From Paulownia fortunei (Eukaryota; Streptophyta; Magnoliopsida; Lamiales; Paulowniaceae): a DNA stretch of 64,000 bases. The position numbers and the translations under genes are program-made. Positions 1 through 9,617 of this stretch are shown here, in pieces; position 1 is the stretch's first letter; every line of letters begins with the position of its first letter. The stretch lies in the NCBI GenBank assembly GCA_019321725.1, contig CM033108.1, forward strand, positions 11,178,060 to 11,242,059, written 5' to 3'. The notes beneath the pieces are model-generated. The model made no database searches. It worked only from the letters and a program-made list of their open reading frames with translations, and was not told where the DNA came from.

Positions 1-978
1 TCCCTCATAATAAAAAAAAAAAATTGGTATAAGTAAATAAATTCTTAGAAAACATAAATAGCATTGTGGATAATAAGGGTTCTTTGTTCTACATAACATC
101 ATTCAGAATCGTGATTTTGTGATCATCCCCACCATTGGTAATAGTTCTGATAAATGTGGCATTATCATGATATATGCATAAGTAAATTTTCAATTTTGAT
201 CCAACATGTTTCCTTCAGTCTCATTAGCTATACGTATTTCCTTTATCTTGGGAGAAGGATTATCTGTATGTTTGTTAATGTGAATTCAAAGGCTTGTAAG
301 TCCTCTATGAACTTTAGTCAATGGAAATTTTCATTTATATGGGGAGATATATTTGAAATAGGCCTTAGTGTTCCATTATTTTGCATCAATAATATTTTCA
401 TAAAAGGGGGCTGCTGGAGTATTGACATTGGCTTCATTCTTATTGTGCTTGCATATAATTTCCATAATTTGGGTGGCCTATTCTAATTTTCGAAATTGTG
501 TTTGCAAGAGATGACGAAGACAAATAGCCCACATGTCTAATATCGATAAATCATTTTTGGGTAATACAGATCAGAGGTATTAAGTAAGATTTTATTGTTC
601 CGAGTAGATGTTTTTGGAGAATCAGTTTTATTAATTTTCATTTTTGTCAATTAGATTTTTCTTTGGTCATTTAGGTAGCCGAGGTGAATTAATATAGCAA
701 AAATTGAATTGCAAGCAGATCCAGAGTAATATAATAAGGTATCTGAATTTGGTCATATCCAATTATTTGATCTGTGTAATGTAAGATTCACGTGCCATAT
801 TTGAATCCAAATATACACATTAACAGTCCAAGTCTGGATATACTTGATTTTATCCAGATCCGATCCATTCTCGAGCATAGCACATACCAATGAACATTTT
901 CTTACCATTTGGGCAATGGAGATTCCTTCTTCTGATATATAATTTCATTAGACTTTAAGTTGGCCTCGTAAAATGCAG
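1..978. other. AT-rich non-coding DNA upstream of host exons
   Basis: I see no convincing exon here. The longest open frame (154-486, plus) is hydrophobic, low in complexity and resembles no family I know. If the exons at 979-2381 belong to a complete gene, this stretch would be the last part of an upstream intron, since the acceptor at 976-978 (CAG) implies preceding exons. It could equally be unrelated DNA beside a truncated gene copy. Confidence 0.4.
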
Positions 979-2381
979 GTTGATGTAAAGAGGAGCATGG
1001 ACGAAGGGGAAAAAAGATTTAATCAACTTTCTATTGAAGAACGTGGTAAGTTTGATGAGGAGACACTTGTAAACATCAACAACATAAAAAAGCAAAGCTC
1101 AACAATCCTGAAAGCAAGTGGATTTAGCAACGAGTACATAGTGGTAAAGACTCCAATCTTAGTCTAGTTGCATACTTGTTTCTGAGTGAGGTCCTAATCA
1201 ATTTAAGTGGAAAAACTAAGTGTATGTGTTATATGGTTGACATAGGCATTTATGATGGATCAATTAAATGTTCCTTAATTTCTCTGTGCCTCTAGCTGTG
1301 ATACTTGCTTTGCTTACTGCCTCAAGTAATATCAATTTAATATGTAAAACTACAAATCTCCATATTTAGGTTTTCTGATGGTATGTGTTGTATGGTTGAG
1401 AGAGGCATTTTTGTGATGGATTAATTTAATGTTTCTTAATTTCTCTGTGCCTCTGACTGTGATACTTGCTTTGCTTACTGTCTCAAATAATATCAATTTG
1501 ATATGTAAAACTACACCTCCATATTTATGCTTTCTGATGGTCCTTTCTTTCCCTATAATATCTAGAGGCCATTCTGATATGCAACTATAGATCGTGTCAA
1601 GCCACAACAGACAAGAGATTTAGAGCATGCTTCTCAGCATCTTCACTTGTTTGAACCATAGCATTTGTTATGCTAAAATATTATCTTTCCAGTCTTAGCT
1701 AAGTTTCTCTTAAAGCTACTAATATTTATCTAGACAGGAAATGAAAATGTATGCCTACAAAATTACATCTGAGGATAGCTACTTTTAGGATTATCACCTA
1801 CGGTTTACATTGTTATGTTTTTCATATTGCAAGTCTTGATCAGAATAGTGGAATCTTTCATCATTGTTTTTCATACATCAATATTCACTTGGGGTTTTCC
1901 TCTTGAAGCAGTTATTAATGAAAGCTCAATTTGTATTTATTACACAATGATGAAGCTGGTTAGTCTTAGCTTTCCAACTTTCGCCTACTGATCCATGGTG
2001 TAGTAAGATTTGGGCTAGCTAGTTGTGTTTCCAAGTTTCCCTGTTTCATAGCTATTTTCTCCTTGTGATCTTTTGCAAACACTAAAAATTTCAGATCACA
2101 ATCTTGGTGGCTGCTGGAGGAGCATACAAGCTGCCTTCTATCAATAACAGTAAAGATTTGAAAGAAGCTTTACAAAAGCTGGCATCCATCACCTCAAGTA
2201 GAACTCTGGTAAGAATAGAACGTCTTCACTTGGAACTGCTACGTTTGCATTCTTTCCATTGTATCATTTTGCAGTTGTCTTGATGCAGGCAGTTGAGGTG
2301 CTATGGACCCCTCAAAATGAAGATGACACTCTGTCAGAACGAGAACTGCTGGAAGATTATCCCTTATTGCGGCCTCTCTAA
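979..2381 (+). CDS. 3' exons of a DUF1517 (FLAP1-like) plastid protein gene
   Basis: Three exons read through in phase 0: 979-1143 (acceptor CAG, donor GTAAAG), 2095-2208 (acceptor TTTCAG, donor GTAAGA) and 2289-2381 (acceptor GCAG, stop TAA at 2379-2381). Together they encode about 124 residues with the landmarks GEKRFNQLSIEERGKFDEET, GFSNEYIV, LKEALQKLASI and, at the very C-terminus, VLWTPQ, LSERELLEDYPLLRPL. From memory these match the C-terminal part of DUF1517 proteins such as Arabidopsis FLAP1, a chloroplast envelope and thylakoid protein linked to acclimation to fluctuating light. The family is much longer and starts with a transit peptide and membrane segments; those exons are not in the 978 bases upstream, so they lie left of the window or are missing. 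An in-frame ATG at 973 precedes the splice acceptor and is probably not a real start. No stop or frameshift interrupts the three exons, so the gene may be functional. It is the only host gene I can support here. The family call is from memory; the exon structure is seen directly. Confidence 0.72.
1222..1540 (+). repeat. 159-bp tandem duplication inside an intron
   Basis: Two adjacent copies, 1222-1380 and 1381-1540, share long identical blocks (for example TTAATTTCTCTGTGCCTCT and TGATACTTGCTTTGCTTACT) and both end in TTCTGATG. Scattered substitutions and small indels separate them, so the duplication is not recent. It lies wholly in the intron between the first two recognised exons (1144-2094) and does not touch the splice sites. 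Confidence 0.85.
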
Positions 2382-3700
2382 GAGATGGAAAGTTCCTTCA
2401 TCTTCCTTTTTCAATAGAGAGGCTTGTATTAAAGCACTTCTCGATTCAGTTTTTTATTTACGAAGATACAAAATGTCCTTAATACAGAAAAAATTGAGCT
2501 TGAGCAAGCGGTAGAGCAATCAAAGCCCTATTGCCTTAGAAAAAGCAAATGTGTATATATCACAGTTCCTCTGAAGCCTTAACAGTTTTACTAAAATTTC
2601 CACTCGAAGTCATAAAATTGTGCATGGACGTACACGGATAATAGGTCATGATTTCTTCAGCTACTAGTTCAATTCATGGACAGATACTAGGTAATATCAG
2701 CCGCTAAACACATGAAACTGTTTTGATGGTTTCATGAGCCTAGGTCAAGATTGCGTGTATTTCTTTTCAGGCACGCTGCAGACGAGAATTAGTAAAAATT
2801 CTCTCAAAAGCCATAGTGCGTTCCTGCAGGAGCATGTTGCCCATCCCACTTGGGGACATTTTAAGGATCTCGAAAGCATGGAGTCAACCAATTGCACAAT
2901 TCATGTTTTTCTTTACAGAGTTTCCATCCACTAAATTATAATGCGTAGCAGTTCTACGAAAAAGAATGTAAGCTCTACTATTTGAAATAACATTCAAAAC
3001 TATATGATATTACCGAATACTATTCTAATATATGTGTGAAGATAAGATCACATGATACTATCTGATATTAACACTCCATGTGGTTTCATTTACTTGTAGA
3101 GTGCCAAAGAGAATCAAGTGATGCTTTAGATGCTTGCTATAAATGAACTTTGCAAGATATTCGCAACCTAGAAATTATTGTAGAATCGTTAATTTAGAAT
3201 TATCTATTTTAATTTGGTATTTAAGTAGAATGAATGACAATGGAGTACACGACAGGCTTGTTCTTGGCCAAATTTATATTTTAGTCAGAGTCTATATTTA
3301 CAGGGCTTTTATCAGGAATATTGTTGATAATAAATATTCAGTAAATCTATTTTGATAGACTGTGATGCCTGCTCAACACAATCGAAATCTCTCATGCACA
3401 AAGATTTCTAGAATCAAGTTGTACGCGGTGTTCAATATTTAATCTTATGTTACTAGCAAACACTCCTCGAATATGTTTCTAATACGTCTGAAACAATAAT
3501 ACGAATAACAATTAGTGGGCATATGTGTGGCGTATGTATTAAGTTTGTGCCACATGATTAATTACATTATCTCAAGTGAATACACAATATGTACAAATGC
3601 CATAAATTTAATTATAATTAATTTATGTCTGTCATTTATTGCTAATTTACCTACTTCATTTTTATTTTTATGCTAAGTTATATTGTAATGATATAGTCTA
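2382..3700. other. 3' flank of the host gene, no gene seen
   Basis: AT-rich sequence after the TAA stop, expected to hold the 3' UTR at its start. Open frames here (2293-2514, 2734-2934, 3143-3355) overlap the last exon in another frame or have no recognisable motif, so I treat them as chance. No retroelement signature is visible until the microsatellite at about 3700. Confidence 0.5.
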
Positions 3701-3701
3701 T

Positions 3702-3748
3702 ACATATATATATATGTATGTGTGTGTGTGTGTGAGTGTGTGTGTGTT
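3702..3748. repeat. (TA)n-(TG)n compound microsatellite
   Basis: A run of TA dinucleotides passes into a run of TG dinucleotides with one GA interruption. A simple sequence repeat; no gene is associated with it. Confidence 0.9.
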
Positions 3749-3825
3749 ATATTTATGTGTTTATAGATTACATATCAAAATCAAATATCATACTTCAGAT
3801 ATGTTTTTTACATTATAATACAAAC

Positions 3826-4060
3826 ATATATGTCATTAATTGAATTATTGTACTCTCTCCATCCCAATATTATATATCATTTTAAACGCATACAAACATA
3901 TGTATCATTAATTGAATTGTTGTACTCCCTTCGTCCAATATTATTTAGTTTGGACACAAAGTTTCAAATGAGAATTAAAAATATTAGATGTTTACAAATT
4001 TGCCCTAAAAGAGTGTATTGAAACATTCCAAAAAAAAAATAAAAATCATAAATAGAACTG
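3826..4060. repeat. Stowaway-like MITE end, partly duplicated
   Basis: The motif TACTCCCTTCGTCC at about 3921 resembles the plant Stowaway (Tc1/mariner) terminal repeat flanked by its TA target, followed by AATATTATTTAGTTTGGACA. A diverged copy of the same segment, with CTCTCTCCATCCC, precedes it at about 3830-3880, so the unit is present twice here. I did not find the opposite terminus (GGACGGAGGGAGTA-like), so this is a truncated or scrambled copy. A third copy sits at 5795-5880. Confidence 0.55.
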
Positions 4061-4214
4061 GTCTTTCAAACATTTATTCAATTTGATATTGGTCTGGAGC
4101 ATCCACACTCTACTCTTTGGTCGAACGGTCCTTGCATAATTTTATGAGTTTGAGTCGAAATTTTCAGAAATAGAGTAAAACACTTGAGGAGTTGTACACA
4201 TTTGTTTTGACTAA

Positions 4215-4395
4215 TTTGCCATGTGCCATTGCTTTGTGTCATTACCTTGTGTTGTTATGTGTCGTGTGTGCCATGTGTCATTGCCTTGTGTCGTGGTATG
4301 TTGTGTGCCTTGTGCCGTAGTGTGCTGTTTGTGTTATGTTGTGGTGTATTATGTGCTGCAGTCTACTGTCGTGTGTCGTGTGTTGTGTGCAAAAA
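4215..4395 (+). repeat. Degenerate short tandem repeat around TGYCRTGTG
   Basis: About 180 bases consist of loosely repeated 8-12-base units built from TGCC, TGTCGTG and TGTGCC. Translated, it gives a cysteine-rich open frame that is a by-product of the repeat. The following Athila-type LTR also contains many GTGCC and GCGCC words, so this may be an expanded part of the same LTR. Confidence 0.6.
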
Positions 4396-4399
4396 GAGG

Positions 4400-5765
4400 G
4401 TCGTAGCTTCAACCCTATTCAACACCACGACCAAGAAAGTTGCGTTGCGGTGTGAAATGATAAAGCAAAGTCGTGCCACGGCATTGGGAGTCAGGTGTTG
4501 GGCCGCCACAAGGGAAAATAGTGCCAAAAGTCCAGAAGACTTGGCGCCGTTACTCCCAACTTTTGTGTTATGGCACTATGTAAGAGGAAGTTTTGTGCCA
4601 CACTGTCATTGCCCAAATCAGCCCGAAGCTCAACATGGAGTTTGGCGCCGCAACACCAGTTTTTCGCCTTGTGGTGCCACCTATATAATAGAAAAAGATT
4701 CGATAGTCTCTCTTGTGTGACAAGTGGCAACCCAAGAGATATTTCAATATATTTCTTATCGCCCTCACCTTAGATATAATATATATATTACCACCCATGT
4801 GATGTGCTTGTATATACACTATATACACAATTCACATGACACTTTACATCATTCACTCATCACCAATACACATTTTGGACCAAAATTCTAATACACATTT
4901 CCTCTCCACCCAAAAACACATATTTCTCCATATTTCTACACACACAACAACAAGAACATACATAACCAATTGTCAAGAAGTTTAGGATTTGAAGCCAAGA
5001 AGAGAAGTGAAAAATCCTCTAGTTGTTGTAATATTTTTCCTTAGTTTCTTCTTTAAATTGTTTAGTTTTTAGAAATTTATAAAAACCATGATATTGAGAA
5101 ACACTTGGTGTAACCCATCTTTTCTCGTATCTATGAATTTATGAATTATATCTTATTTGTGGTGTGGGTGTGTTTGATTTTGTGATGAGCATACATTATA
5201 TTCTTAATACTTTTTGAAGTTTGGTCAACTTTGAAATGAACTTTATTATTGTAATTGAGACCGGGAGGTATTGTTGCAACAAGTACTCGTATAATGTATA
5301 TTGTCGACTAGGCCACTATAGGGATATAGGATTTAGTACACGCAGTACTTATAGACATGATAGTCGAAAGCTAAAGGAAGTCACAAAACTCAATGCATCA
5401 TTAGTTAGTTAAATCTATTATAGGGATGATTACTTTTTAATGGTAGATTTGATATATCCTAGGAAATAATATCTTATACATTCATAATTCCCGTTGTCAC
5501 ATTACTAAACAGTAATCTTAACCAAAAACTTGTGAAGTTTATAATGACATAAAATAATAATCCATAACCTTAACTATTTTCTATCTTGAATTCTCTCACA
5601 TGTACTCATTAACATTGTAATCACTCTATCAAATATTGATAGATTAGAATATAGATGGGCGGTCTACACTTTGGTACTTGCTCATACACTCCTTTGGGAA
5701 ATGATATCCCTTCTCATCATATTCTAAGCAAAAATTTGACACCATGCACTTACAATAGGATTGTT
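4400..5765 (+). repeat. Athila-type LTR remnant
   Basis: The stretch parallels the LTR at 20700-22097 in order and wording: scattered GCGCC/GTGCC words, a run rich in ACACA, a block with TGATGAGCATA then AACTTTGAAATGAAC and a GTAATTGAGACCGGGAGG-like segment, then a tail with TTTGGGAAATGATATCCC and TTGACACCATGCACTT. That tail is typical of Athila/Calypso LTR 3' ends. A TATA-like CTATATAATA lies at 4681-4690. No primer-binding site or gag follows, so it is a solo or truncated LTR. Its left edge is uncertain, possibly about 4200. It lies between two copies of the Stowaway-like repeat. Confidence 0.55.
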
Positions 5766-5794
5766 TAAATCTACAAAATATCAAAATATATATA

Positions 5795-5880
5795 TCATTA
5801 GTTGAATTATTCTACTCCCTCCATCCAATATTATTTAGTTTAGACACAAAAAGAAAGTAAAAATCATAAATTTAAAATTG
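5795..5880. repeat. Third copy of the Stowaway-like segment
   Basis: TACTCCCTCCATCC followed by AATATTATTTAGTTTAGACA matches the copies at 3830-3960, including the preceding ATCATTAGTTGAATTATT. No second inverted terminus is visible nearby. Confidence 0.55.
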
Positions 5881-6203
5881 AAGGATTAAATTCTCCACAT
5901 TAACTTTATTTTAAACTCAATAGAAAATATATTTTTTAATGTGAGTGCTTCATAACCACATCGTGTTCTATATTTTTGTTTTTGTCATAACTGTGTCTTA
6001 ACATTATCTTAACCCTACGTCTGTCATGATCATGATCGTGTATGTGTTTGTGTTTGTGTTTGTATTTGTGTTTGTGCAATATTGACCAATTTTATAACAA
6101 GTGTTTGTTGGTACTGGTGAAATATTTTTTATTGCGAATCTTAGTTTGATAATGATACTATATTAAATTTATTTAATATTTGATGTTATAAAATATTTTA
6201 CTA
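5881..6203. other. AT-rich spacer with a TTTGTG microsatellite
   Basis: I see no gene. At 6041-6077 the hexamer TTTGTG is repeated about six times with one variant. The rest is AT-rich spacer before the putative Tat LTR. Confidence 0.6.
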
Positions 6204-6903
6204 TGTGATGTGGCCTAAATTTGGGCTTGTGTATTTAGGCCACACAGGAGTATTTGGACTTGGGTCCATGGAAATTAGAGGGACCCAATCTGTATGAGGG
6301 TAGAGCTTATGGGATTCGCTTAGGACTGGCTATGGTGGCTGACTCGAGCTATGTTTCTCTTGAGCTGACTTGGAGAATGATGTGTTGTGAGTATGATATG
6401 CAGATTAGTGTGAATGGACTATTCTAATGAGCCTTAGGGACTGAATGATATGGATAGGTTAGATTTAATTTGATTAGCTTAACTAGATGCCTGGCGGAAA
6501 ATCCTCTAATCCAACTAGAATTCTCGGCTAATTCTACTAAACATTGGATTAGAAAAGAGAATTTATCTTAACTGTATTGCCTAATTATTAAGTACTTACC
6601 ATATAATACTTATCTTAGAAAGGTGATTGAATATATCTTTTCTTAGTCAATTTCCTTACTGCTTTGTTTACTATATAACCCTTCGTTAATCTTGAGGTAC
6701 ATTTACACATTCAATTTTCCAGCATTCAATTATTTATTGTTATCCACTTCCAAAGCATCTTGCTAACTTAAGTATTAGAGAATTTTCATTGGGCAGCCCC
6801 CAGTAACCTTAACCTTTGTTTTGTAGGTGTTTTTGAAAGAACATTGAAGAAACTGGTCATTGAATTTTTGGATTCTTGGTATGTATTATTTTCATATGCA
6901 TCA
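6204..6903 (+). repeat. Putative 5' LTR of a Tat/Retand-type gypsy element
   Basis: The segment starts at TGTGATGTGGCC and ends near ATGCATCA, just before a Tat-type primer-binding site. Near its start is a perfect 11-bp inverted repeat, GTGGCCTAAAT (6210-6220) and ATTTAGGCCAC (6233-6243), with a 12-base loop. The left boundary is inferred only from the TG dinucleotide and the change of composition. No second copy of this LTR occurs in the window, so it cannot be confirmed by pairing. Confidence 0.45.
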
Positions 6904-6905
6904 AG

Positions 6906-6923
6906 TGGTGCCGTTTATGGCAA
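6906..6923 (+). other. Primer-binding site of the Tat-type element
   Basis: TGGTGCCGTTTATGGCAA closely resembles TGGCGCCGTCTGTGGGAA, the primer-binding sequence I associate with Tat/Ogre/Retand elements. It follows the presumed LTR end by two bases and precedes the gag relic on the same strand. Confidence 0.55.
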
Positions 6924-7179
6924 GTTCAGAGTTGAGACTTGAGAACATGGCTGATAAGATACATAATAACCATGGAAAAGAACTATAGTAAAATCATAAA
7001 AAGTAGATCCTTGTGAGGGGGATGACCCAACACCTATTACTTCAGCTATTCCTCCTTACTGTACCACAGTGGTGCCTCTATTGAACTTGGAGGGGAGCTT
7101 GTTCTTGAAGCGTTGGGACCACTCACTCTGGAGCAAGGTTGGTTACAACTGTAGTAGATACAACTAGGGTTGATCAACT

Positions 7180-9158
7180 CTCTCTTCAGCGTAAGTCAAA
7201 TAAAGCAATAAGGCAGAGAAGACAAAAAGGTCCAATTGTGAAAATGATGTATGGGGGAGAAGAGCCACACCTCAGTGCATCATGAACATACGACATGGAA
7301 AACTTAATCATATTTATTGGGAGGTTGAGGATCTTCACAAAGAGATGAGGGAGATCAAGAAGCACATGGTAGGAGCACATATGATTCAGAAGAGGGAAAT
7401 CCCTTTCTTTGAAGGAGTTATGGTGGATGAGGTGCCAACCAATTTTAGGGCTCTTAACTATGAGTATGATGGGATTTCTGATCCTTAAGATCACTTGTGA
7501 TGTATTAAAAATTTAGCCCTTCTGTACGGATACTCCAAATGGGGGTTAAATGTAGGGTGTTCGTAACCACTTTAGCTAAATTTGCTTAGTAGTGTTTTAG
7601 TAAACTCCTATCTAATTCTATTCATTCATTTGAAGAATTCAGCCTGGCATTTATTCACTAGTTTGCTAGCTCAAAACAATATCCAAAGACATCCCTAACA
7701 CTATTAAGGCTTTGATAGAAGAAAGGTAAGGCGTTAAGGAGTTATATAAAGAGGTTCATCACAGCTGCTTTGGAGGTCCCTTCAGCCACCTAAGATATGC
7801 TTTCAAATGCCTTTGCTTAGGACCACTAACATATGAGTTCTGGTGAGTTCTTCAAGTCACTGGCTAAGAATCTAACTCTAAATCTTGACAACTTATTGGC
7901 GCTGGCGGAGTAATATAATAGTAAGAAAGAAGCTAAGAAAATGAAGAAGGAAGAAGGCAAAGAGAAGCGTAAGGGAAAGAAAGAGGAGTTTACCCCACTA
8001 AGAAGCCTAAATTAGAAGAAAAGGGTGGACCATCCAATAGATTTGATTCATATACACCCTTGGTAATGCATAGGTTTTAGGTCTATGTTATAGTAAAAGG
8101 GAATGAGGAGATGAGATGGCCTAAGAACTTTTTACAAGTACCTATGCATCCTATGTTAGATAAAGTAGGTTCCATAATAATTACAGTCACTCGTTTGAAG
8201 AATAAGATCGAACGATTGATCTATGTATATTTGAAGAAATTCATTTATAGAGACAGAGAGCCCTACCGAGGGTCTAAAAAGAAATGCCAGAACAGACCCC
8301 CTCTAAGGAGGGAGGAGGGAGAGAACTAGAAATTTGAGGAACTTAAACCTAGGGAGAATCGAGCACAACACCTGAGAAGAGGGGTGGTATAAATGATCAT
8401 GGGAGGATCTACTGACGAGGACTCCCATATGACTCGAAGGCTCATATCAGGTCAGCTCAACATTAGTGTGAGCAAAGGCCTTGCCAAGAAGTAGGCTAGG
8501 TGGAATGAAACATCATTATCCAGTTCGGACCACAAGATATGAAAGGTCTCTAGGCTCTCTATAATGATGCATTGGCCATCATGGCTACTATCATGAATTA
8601 TGATGTAGCAAGGGTATTTATTGATTTGGGGAGCTCAAGTGATATTCTTTTCTATTATGCAAATTAAACAGATGAACTTAAGGGTTAAAATATAACTAGT
8701 GGACATCTCTCATTCGCTAGGAGGGTAGTTCAACAGCTGGCATAGGTTGTTCTGCCTCTATCCTTAGGGATAAAGCCTTTTTGGAAGACCCGAGTGGTAA
8801 GGTTTTTGGTAGTGGATGCCCGCTTGACATACAACGTCATTTTGGATAGACTCATGCTCAATATGTTCCATGTAGTAATCTCCACTTTCCACATGAAGAT
8901 CAAGTTCTTATAGATGGTGGCGTTGGATAAGTTGAAGAAGATCAGTATGTATCATGAAATATTATGTTGAATATACTAAGAGGGAGGTCACATCGAGTCT
9001 GTGGAGATAGATCATCCCAAAGATGGCAAAGATAAGAAGGATGAGCTGGTGAATGAGCCCGCACCTCACATCCAACCTAATAAAGAACTAATGATGGTGG
9101 AGTTAGTTTCGAGTTGTAAGGATAAGACTACCCAGATTGGATCACAGCTTGAGCCCAA
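7180..9158 (+). pseudogene. Tat/Retand-type gypsy gag-protease relic
   Basis: Fragments in several frames follow the order expected for a Tat/Retand element. At 7282-7488 is the gag start-of-domain motif (IPFFEGVMVDEVP, FRALNYEYDG). At 7620-7800 are weak gag matches with many stops. At 8100-8330 is the region before the zinc knuckle (RWPKNF, LKNKIERLI, LKKFI). At 8540-8900 is the protease-like segment (NDALAIMATIMNYDVARVFI, DLGSSSDILF, then FLVVDARLTYNVILDR), where DxGSS is the aspartic protease motif. At 9001-9150 is the spacer before reverse transcriptase (DKTTQIGSQLEP). Many stops and frameshifts make it non-functional. It breaks off at about 9158 against an oppositely oriented chromovirus fragment, so RT, RNase H and integrase are missing. 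Confidence 0.7.
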
Positions 9159-9159
9159 T

Positions 9160-9617
9160 CCTTTGACAACCAATCCATACCCAAAATGATATTGTAGTTA
9201 TTCATGGCCAATACAATCAGATCAACATATAATTCTCTGCCTTCAATGGGGATAACACAGGCTCTCAAAATCTGGTTGGTTTGTTTTGAATCTCCAGAGA
9301 GAATTATTACATTATAACCAACCTCAGTTGTATCAGGTACCTTACCCAGCCTCTTCACATACGCAGTGGATGCAAATGAATGTGTAGCTCCAGAATCAAA
9401 CAATACAAATGTAGGAGTACCAGAGATATAAATTTTACATGTTACCACTGATGGGTTTGCCTCTACATTCGCTCTGGTGATGGTGAAAACTCTGGCCGAC
9501 ACTTTCTTTTATCCTGTAGGATTTGGATTTTCTGGGCATGCTCTGAAAATATGTTTGATTTTTCCACACACGTAGCATGTTCTAAAATCTGTTGGGCATG
9601 TTTTACTGTGTTGGCTA
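9160..9617 (-). pseudogene. Chromovirus D: zinc knuckle and protease fragment
   Basis: Read right to left: a CCHC zinc knuckle at about 9600-9540 (CYVCGKIKHIFRAC, spacing C-x2-C-x4-H-x4-C intact), then a retropepsin-like domain (start near 9480, FDSGATHSFAS active-site region, ending MDWLS at about 9165). The DSG triad is intact. The reading frame carries a stop between knuckle and protease. The left edge joins Tat DNA in the opposite direction at about 9158; the right edge is cut at 9618 by the copia LTR. The matching gag N-terminal half lies at 16176-16869, so this looks like one element split by C1. It is closely related to elements A, B and G. Confidence 0.75.

Noticed and set aside
154..486. 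Hydrophobic 110-residue open frame left of the host exons
   Set aside because: AT-rich DNA gives Phe/Ile/Leu-rich frames by chance; there are no motifs and no splice link to the following exon.
4223..4720. Cysteine-rich open frame of 165 residues
   Set aside because: It is produced by the TGYCRTGTG repeat read in one frame; two frames are open there, and it resembles no small secreted protein family. It continues into LTR sequence.
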